From contig SYAB01000196.1 in assembly GCA_005787665.1 (NCBI GenBank), forward strand, positions 1 through 5,989: DNA of 5,989 nucleotides, in the 5' to 3' direction. Source of the DNA: Actinomycetota bacterium (GTDB taxonomy: Bacteria > Actinomycetota > Actinomycetes > Mycobacteriales > Mycobacteriaceae). The notes beneath the pieces were generated by a model. That model had not been told where the DNA came from. It saw only the letters and a list, made by a program, of their open reading frames with translations, and ran no database searches. Shown piece by piece: positions 1 to 3,042 of the stretch; position 1 is the stretch's first letter, and each line of letters opens with the position of its first letter. The translations under genes and the position numbers were made by a program.

Positions 1-156
1 GAAAACGAACACCACCAGGGTGGCCACCACATCGGCGATCAGGGTGTCCAGCCACAACCGCCCGGTTCGCGGGCCCCAGAGGAGCCAGGCCGCCGCCGCC
101 GCGATCGCGACCACATAGGCGACCGCGACCAAGGCCAGCGCCCGACCCTTACCCAT
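1..156 (-). CDS. DUF1295 / steroid 5-alpha-reductase-like membrane protein, N-terminal part
   Basis: The reading frame starts at the ATG on the minus strand at 156-154 and stays open to the left edge, giving 52 residues of a longer protein. The visible part begins MGKGRALALVAVAYVVAI and has a basic tip (K3, R5). A first hydrophobic helix spans about residues 6-27, followed by a short polar loop (GPRTGR, 28-33) and a second hydrophobic stretch from about residue 39 (LIADVVATLVVFVF). A short N-terminal helix, then 'RLWLDTLIADVVATLVVF', resembles from memory the start of actinobacterial DUF1295 proteins, which are multi-pass membrane proteins related to steroid 5-alpha reductases and isoprenylcysteine methyltransferases. 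That family name is recognition rather than proof, because the conserved C-terminal half is not in the window. The start is supported by a TANNNT box 7 nt upstream, which suggests a leaderless transcript. It diverges from the acyl-CoA dehydrogenase operon, so a shared regulator or a lipid-related role is possible but unproven. Membrane localisation is the safest statement. Confidence 0.7.
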   Translation of the reverse strand, partial: MGKGRALALVAVAYVVAIAAAAAWLLWGPRTGRLWLDTLIADVVATLVVFVF

Positions 157-163
157 CCGGGGA

Positions 164-169
164 ATGTTA
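164..169 (-). promoter_or_regulatory. -10 box of a probable leaderless promoter for the leftward membrane-protein gene
   Basis: On the minus strand the sequence reads TAACAT, then 7 nt (TCCCCGG), then the ATG at 156. TAACAT fits the TANNNT -10 consensus of mycobacterial sigma-A promoters, and the spacing puts the predicted transcription start on the A of the ATG. No Shine-Dalgarno sequence lies between the box and the ATG, which agrees with leaderless translation. I see no convincing -35 hexamer at 17-18 nt upstream; weak -35 elements are common in this group. The start site is inferred, not observed. Confidence 0.6.
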
Positions 170-170
170 G

Positions 171-180
171 ACGACGTCGT
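171..180. promoter_or_regulatory. Perfect 10-bp palindrome, possible operator
   Basis: ACGACGTCGT equals its own reverse complement and is the only clear dyad in the divergent intergenic region. It begins two bases from the leftward TAACAT box, in the -10/-35 spacer, where a bound repressor would block RNA polymerase. It lies about 54-63 nt upstream of the predicted rightward start. Symmetry does not extend beyond the 10 bp, which is short for a TetR-type site. It does not match the KstR or KstR2 operator patterns as I recall them. No regulator gene is present in the window to pair with it. Confidence 0.3.
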
Positions 181-196
181 GATGCCGTTCGGCCGG

Positions 197-227
197 TTGG
201 AGGACGCCGTTGGCGGGCGGTTATCGT
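197..227 (+). promoter_or_regulatory. Probable leaderless promoter of the acyl-CoA dehydrogenase operon
   Basis: TATCGT at 222-227 fits the TANNNT -10 pattern and is followed by only 6 nt (GGCGCC) before the ATG at 234, so transcription would start at or within a base or two of the start codon. TTGGAG at 197-202 is a weak -35 candidate with a rather long 19-nt spacer. There is no purine-rich Shine-Dalgarno sequence before the ATG, as expected for a leaderless mRNA. The same box argues against an in-frame TTG at 210, which would lie upstream of the inferred transcription start. Confidence 0.55.
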
Positions 228-233
228 GGCGCC

Positions 234-1418
234 ATGAGCACCGAGGAACGCGTTGCCGAACTGGCCCGCGCGGTCGTGGCCGCGCACGACCCCAAACAGG
301 TCCCGGTCACCGAGTTCCTCGGCGCGTGTTACGACTCCGGCCTCTCCTGGGTGCACTTCCCGGTCGGGCTGGGCGGGCTCGGCGTCTCTCGCGGGTTGCA
401 GGCCGTCGCCGACGGGATCCTGCAGGGCGCGGGCGGACCGGTGCCCCTCGGGCTCAATCCGATGGGTTACGGGATGGCGGCGCCGACCGTGCGCGAACAC
501 GCCCAGAACGATGACCTGAAGCGGTTCTTCCTGCGCCCGCTGGCCACCACCGAGGACATCTGGTGCCAGCTGTTCTCCGAACCCGGTGCCGGTTCCGACC
601 TGGCGGGTCTGGCCACCTCCGCGGTGACCGACGGCGACGAGTGGATCATCAACGGGCAGAAAGTGTGGACCAGCCTGGCGCACAAGTCCCGCTGGGGACT
701 GCTGCTGGCGCGGACCGACCCCGACGCGCCCAAACACAAGGGACTGACGTACTTCGTCCTGGACATGCACGCCGCCGGCGTGGAATGCCGGCCGCTTCGC
801 CAGATGACCGGCCAGGCCGAGTTCAACGAGGTCTACATCACCGACGCCCGGATCCCCGACGCCCACCGACTCGGCGCCGTGGGGGACGGCTGGCGGGTGG
901 CCATGACCACGCTGATGAACGAACGCAGCGCACTGGGAGCCAGCGGTAGCAGGCGCGGTGCCGGCACCATCTCCGACGCGGTGGAGCTTTGGGCTTCCCG
1001 GCCCGACCTGCACACCCCGGTGCTGCGTGACCGGTTGGCCCAGCTGTGGCTGCGGGCCGAAGCCCAACGGCTCACCTCGGAACGCTCGCGGGCGGCCGCC
1101 ACCGCGGGTGACCCCGGGCCGGAGGGTTCGATCGGCAAGATGGTGGGTGCCGAACTCAACCAGCGGATCTACGAGTTCTGCATGGATTTCCTTGGGCCCG
1201 AAGGGATTCTGTACCACAGCTACGCGATGCACGGCGCCAACGCCGACGGCGACTGGCGCGGCCCGATCCAGCAGCGCTACCTGCGCAGCCGGGCGAACAC
1301 CATCGAGGGGGGCACCTCCGAGGTGCTGCGCAACATCCTCGGTGAGCGGGTGCTGGGGCTACCCGGCGATCTGCGGGCCGACGCGGGCATGCCGTGGAAG
1401 GAGATCCCCCGTGGCTGA
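234..1418 (+). CDS. Acyl-CoA dehydrogenase, probable catalytic subunit of a two-subunit enzyme
   Basis: This 394-aa flavoprotein should carry out alpha,beta-dehydrogenation of an acyl-CoA thioester to the trans-2-enoyl-CoA, the first step of a beta-oxidation round. An N-terminal helical domain covers about residues 1-105. The beta-barrel domain (about 106-215) carries WCQLFSEPGAGSDLA from W110, IINGQKVWTS at 138-147 and RQMTG at 189-193, all hallmarks of the family's flavin and substrate sites. The C-terminal helical domain contains TIEGGTSEVLRNILGERVLGLP, with GGTSE at 359-363. The catalytic glutamate position of medium-chain enzymes (YEGT) is Gly359 here; Glu358 sits next to it. Glu230 in LMNERSALG matches by eye the helix position that supplies the base in isovaleryl-CoA dehydrogenase, and is my choice for the catalytic residue. 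The ATG at 234 is preferred over the in-frame TTG at 210 because of the promoter position. It overlaps the next dehydrogenase gene by 8 nt, which supports co-translation and a heteromeric enzyme. It belongs to the FadE group, but which FadE cannot be decided; the substrate is unknown. Confidence 0.93.
   Translation: MSTEERVAELARAVVAAHDPKQVPVTEFLGACYDSGLSWVHFPVGLGGLGVSRGLQAVADGILQGAGGPVPLGLNPMGYGMAAPTVREHAQNDDLKRFFLRPLATTEDIWCQLFSEPGAGSDLAGLATSAVTDGDEWIINGQKVWTSLAHKSRWGLLLARTDPDAPKHKGLTYFVLDMHAAGVECRPLRQMTGQAEFNEVYITDARIPDAHRLGAVGDGWRVAMTTLMNERSALGASGSRRGAGTISDAVELWASRPDLHTPVLRDRLAQLWLRAEAQRLTSERSRAAATAGDPGPEGSIGKMVGAELNQRIYEFCMDFLGPEGILYHSYAMHGANADGDWRGPIQQRYLRSRANTIEGGTSEVLRNILGERVLGLPGDLRADAGMPWKEIPRG
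1396..1403 (+). promoter_or_regulatory. Strong ribosome binding site that decides the GTG start of the second dehydrogenase
   Basis: GGAAGGAG lies inside the last codons of the upstream gene, 7 nt before GTG at 1411. It is a near-ideal match to the anti-Shine-Dalgarno sequence. It supports GTG 1411 over the other possible starts in a frame that is open from 958. Because the upstream gene stops at 1418, ribosomes finishing it could re-initiate here. Confidence 0.8.
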
Positions 1419-2571
1419 GCCGGGTACGAGGTTCGTCCTCAACGAGGAGCAGCAGCAGCTGCGGGCAGCGGTGCGCAGGTTCTGCACCGACAGTTTCGGT
1501 GAGGCGGCGGCCCGGCGGCTGATGGAGTCGGCGACCGGCTATGACGCCACGGCCTGGCGACGACTCGGCTCCGAACTCGGGGTGCTGGGCATGGCGGTTC
1601 CCGAGGGCGACGGCGGCGCCGGCGGCTCCCTGGTCGACCAGGCGGTGGCCGTGGAGGAATTCGGTGCCTCGTTGGCGGGCGGGCCACTGTTCGGCACCGT
1701 CTACCTGGCCATCCCGGCGCTGGTCGCCTGCGAGCCGGGACCGGCCCGCGACGAACTGCTCGCCGAGCTCGTCGAGGGACGGCGCACCGCGGCGTTCGCC
1801 GTCGCGGACTCCGCCGGCGCCTTCGATCCGGACAGGGTGCGCGTGAGCGCCGACGGGGACCGGCTGTCCGGGACCGCCGACCGGGTGGTCGACGCCCCCG
1901 CCGCCGACGTGATCCTGGTAGCCGCCGCCGGGCCGGGCGGGGTCGCCCTCTATGCGGTCGACGGTGGGGACGTCGAGCGGACTCCCCTGGTGACGATGGA
2001 CCACACCCGGCCGCAGGCGCGGGTAGCCCTCACCGCGGCGCCGGGACGGCTGCTGGCCGGTCCCGGGGAGGCCGAGCGGGTCATCACCCATGCTTTGCAG
2101 GTCGGTTCGGCGTTGCTCGCCGTCGAGCAGGTCGGCGCCGCGCAGCACCTGCTCGACCTCTCGGTGGCCTACGCCATGTCGCGCCTGCAGTTCGGCCGCC
2201 AGATCGGCTCGGTCCAGGCGATCAAGCACACCCTCGCCGACATGCTCGTCGACCTCGAGCACGCGCGGTCGACCGCCTATCACGCGGTGTGGGCCCTCGC
2301 CGACGGCTCCGACGACCCGGCCCTGGCGGCCAGCATCGCCCAGGCGACCTGCTCGGCCGCGTTCAGCCGGATCGCCGCCGACACCATTCAGGTGCACGGC
2401 GGCATCGGTTTCACCTGGGAACATCAGGCGCACCTGTATTTCAAGCGCGCCGCCACCGACGCGGCCCTGCTGGGCAGCGCCGAGCAGCACCGCTCCCGGG
2501 TGGCCGAGCTGGTGCTGGACGACGCCATCGCGCACAGTGGCGCGGTCCGGGTCGCAACGGGACAGCCGTAG
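1411..2571 (+). CDS. Acyl-CoA dehydrogenase-like subunit, probably non-catalytic partner
   Basis: This 386-aa protein has the acyl-CoA dehydrogenase fold but is divergent. The N-terminal helical domain (about 10-115) opens with FVLNEEQQQLRAAVRRF and includes a recognisable GMAVPEGDGGAGGSLVDQAV segment. The middle domain (about 120-215) lacks the SEPGAGSD and NGxKxWxS motifs that the upstream subunit has. The C-terminal domain is better conserved: MSRLQFGRQIGSVQAIKH (R258, F261, G262, R263) and QVHGGIGFTWEHQAHLYFKRA (H329-H338), segments that help hold FAD at subunit interfaces. No YEGT-like glutamate is present, and the isovaleryl-type position appears to be Gly232 or a neighbour, in the stretch before AVEQVG. 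By analogy with actinobacterial alpha2-beta2 enzymes such as the ChsE4-ChsE5 and ChsE1-ChsE2 pairs, I infer a structural and FAD-binding role with the upstream subunit. Start GTG 1411 is set by the Shine-Dalgarno sequence; the frame upstream of it is non-coding overlap with the previous gene. The stop TAG at 2569 is 18 nt before the next gene. Confidence 0.92.
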   Translation: MAEPGTRFVLNEEQQQLRAAVRRFCTDSFGEAAARRLMESATGYDATAWRRLGSELGVLGMAVPEGDGGAGGSLVDQAVAVEEFGASLAGGPLFGTVYLAIPALVACEPGPARDELLAELVEGRRTAAFAVADSAGAFDPDRVRVSADGDRLSGTADRVVDAPAADVILVAAAGPGGVALYAVDGGDVERTPLVTMDHTRPQARVALTAAPGRLLAGPGEAERVITHALQVGSALLAVEQVGAAQHLLDLSVAYAMSRLQFGRQIGSVQAIKHTLADMLVDLEHARSTAYHAVWALADGSDDPALAASIAQATCSAAFSRIAADTIQVHGGIGFTWEHQAHLYFKRAATDAALLGSAEQHRSRVAELVLDDAIAHSGAVRVATGQP

Positions 2572-2574
2572 GAC

Positions 2575-2581
2575 GGAAGGG
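2575..2581 (+). promoter_or_regulatory. Ribosome binding site of the SRPBCC gene
   Basis: GGAAGGG lies 8 nt before ATG 2590, within the 18-nt gap after the second dehydrogenase stop. Nothing resembling a terminator fits in the gap, so the gene is probably read from the same transcript. Confidence 0.75.
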
Positions 2582-2589
2582 ACAAGCAC

Positions 2590-3042
2590 ATGGCCGAGAG
2601 CGTGTCGGAGTCGGTGAAGATCAACGCCTCACCCGAGCAGGTGATGGCGGTCATCGCCAATCTCGAGGATTACCCGTCGTGGAGCGACGGCTTCACCGGC
2701 GTGGAGATCATCACCACTCATGAGGACGGCGGACCCAGGGACGTCGCGTTCACCATCGCCACCCCGATCGGGAAGGACTCCTACGAGATCTCCTACCTCT
2801 GGGCCGGTAACGACTCGGTGAGTTGGACGCTGAACAGCGACGAGTCGGGTAAGCCGAAGTCCGGCATGATGCGCAAGCTCGTCGGTTCCTACACGCTGGT
2901 TCCGGACGGCGCGGGCACCATGGTCACCTACGAACTGGAGATCGACCCCAAGATTCCGATGATGGGCTTCATGAAGAAGAAGGCCGCCGCGACCATCGTC
3001 GACCAGGCGCTCAACGGGCTGAAGAAGCGCGTCGAGAGCTGA
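2590..3042 (+). CDS. SRPBCC (START / polyketide-cyclase-like) family protein
   Basis: This 150-aa soluble protein has no signal peptide and its length is typical of a single SRPBCC domain. The opening VSESVKINASPEQVMAVIANLEDYPSW (about 5-31) is the signature first strand and helices of the family. Alternating strands follow (DVAFTIATPI 51-60, YEISYLWAG 65-73, SVSWTLNS 76-83, GSYTLVPDG 99-107, TMVTYELEI 110-118). The long C-terminal helix (about 125-149, FMKKKAAATIVDQALNGLKKRVE) normally closes the hydrophobic cavity. Such proteins bind or modify hydrophobic ligands; many actinobacterial members are uncharacterised. No catalytic residues can be assigned. It is the third gene of the dehydrogenase operon, which hints at binding a lipid or steroid-like ligand of the same pathway, but this is inference from position. 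Its last 32 bp are antisense to the end of the helicase gene, so its C-terminal coding sequence is constrained on both strands. Confidence 0.9.
   Translation: MAESVSESVKINASPEQVMAVIANLEDYPSWSDGFTGVEIITTHEDGGPRDVAFTIATPIGKDSYEISYLWAGNDSVSWTLNSDESGKPKSGMMRKLVGSYTLVPDGAGTMVTYELEIDPKIPMMGFMKKKAAATIVDQALNGLKKRVES
3011..3042. other. Convergent 3' overlap between the SRPBCC gene and hrpA
   Basis: The plus-strand gene stops with TGA at 3040-3042. The minus-strand helicase stops with TGA at 3013-3011, so the two coding regions share 32 bp tail to tail. The helicase reads RAIEAAILSSRRASSAR to its stop, continuous with a normal-looking HrpA C-terminus (VSLWAQQLGTARPVSEQRI), so the overlap does not look like an artefact of a lost stop codon. 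I find no strong GC-stem plus T-run terminator on either strand here. Confidence 0.8.

Noticed and set aside
184..213. Direct repeat GCCGTT at 184-189 and 206-211, 22 bp apart
   Set aside because: The repeat is only six bases of common GC-rich sequence and has no matching third copy. It is likely chance, although a 22-bp spacing is two helical turns.
210..233. TTG start adding eight residues to the first dehydrogenase
   Set aside because: The extension contains the TATCGT -10 box, has no Shine-Dalgarno sequence before it, and the residues (MAGGYRGA) do not look like a dehydrogenase N-terminus.
39..1232. Minus-strand open frame (397 codons) opposite the first dehydrogenase and across the divergent promoter
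   Set aside because: It crosses the intergenic region and both probable promoters and shows no family resemblance. It is a by-product of GC-biased codons in the real gene.
958..1410. N-terminal extension of the second dehydrogenase upstream of GTG 1411
   Set aside because: The extension is out-of-frame translation of the first dehydrogenase, rich in Arg, Pro and Cys, while family similarity begins just after GTG 1411 where the strong Shine-Dalgarno sequence sits.
1156..2589. Long minus-strand open frame (477 codons) opposite the second dehydrogenase
   Set aside because: It mirrors codons of a well-supported gene, has low-complexity Gly/Arg/Pro-rich composition and no recognisable motif. Long antisense frames are expected where third positions are mostly G or C.
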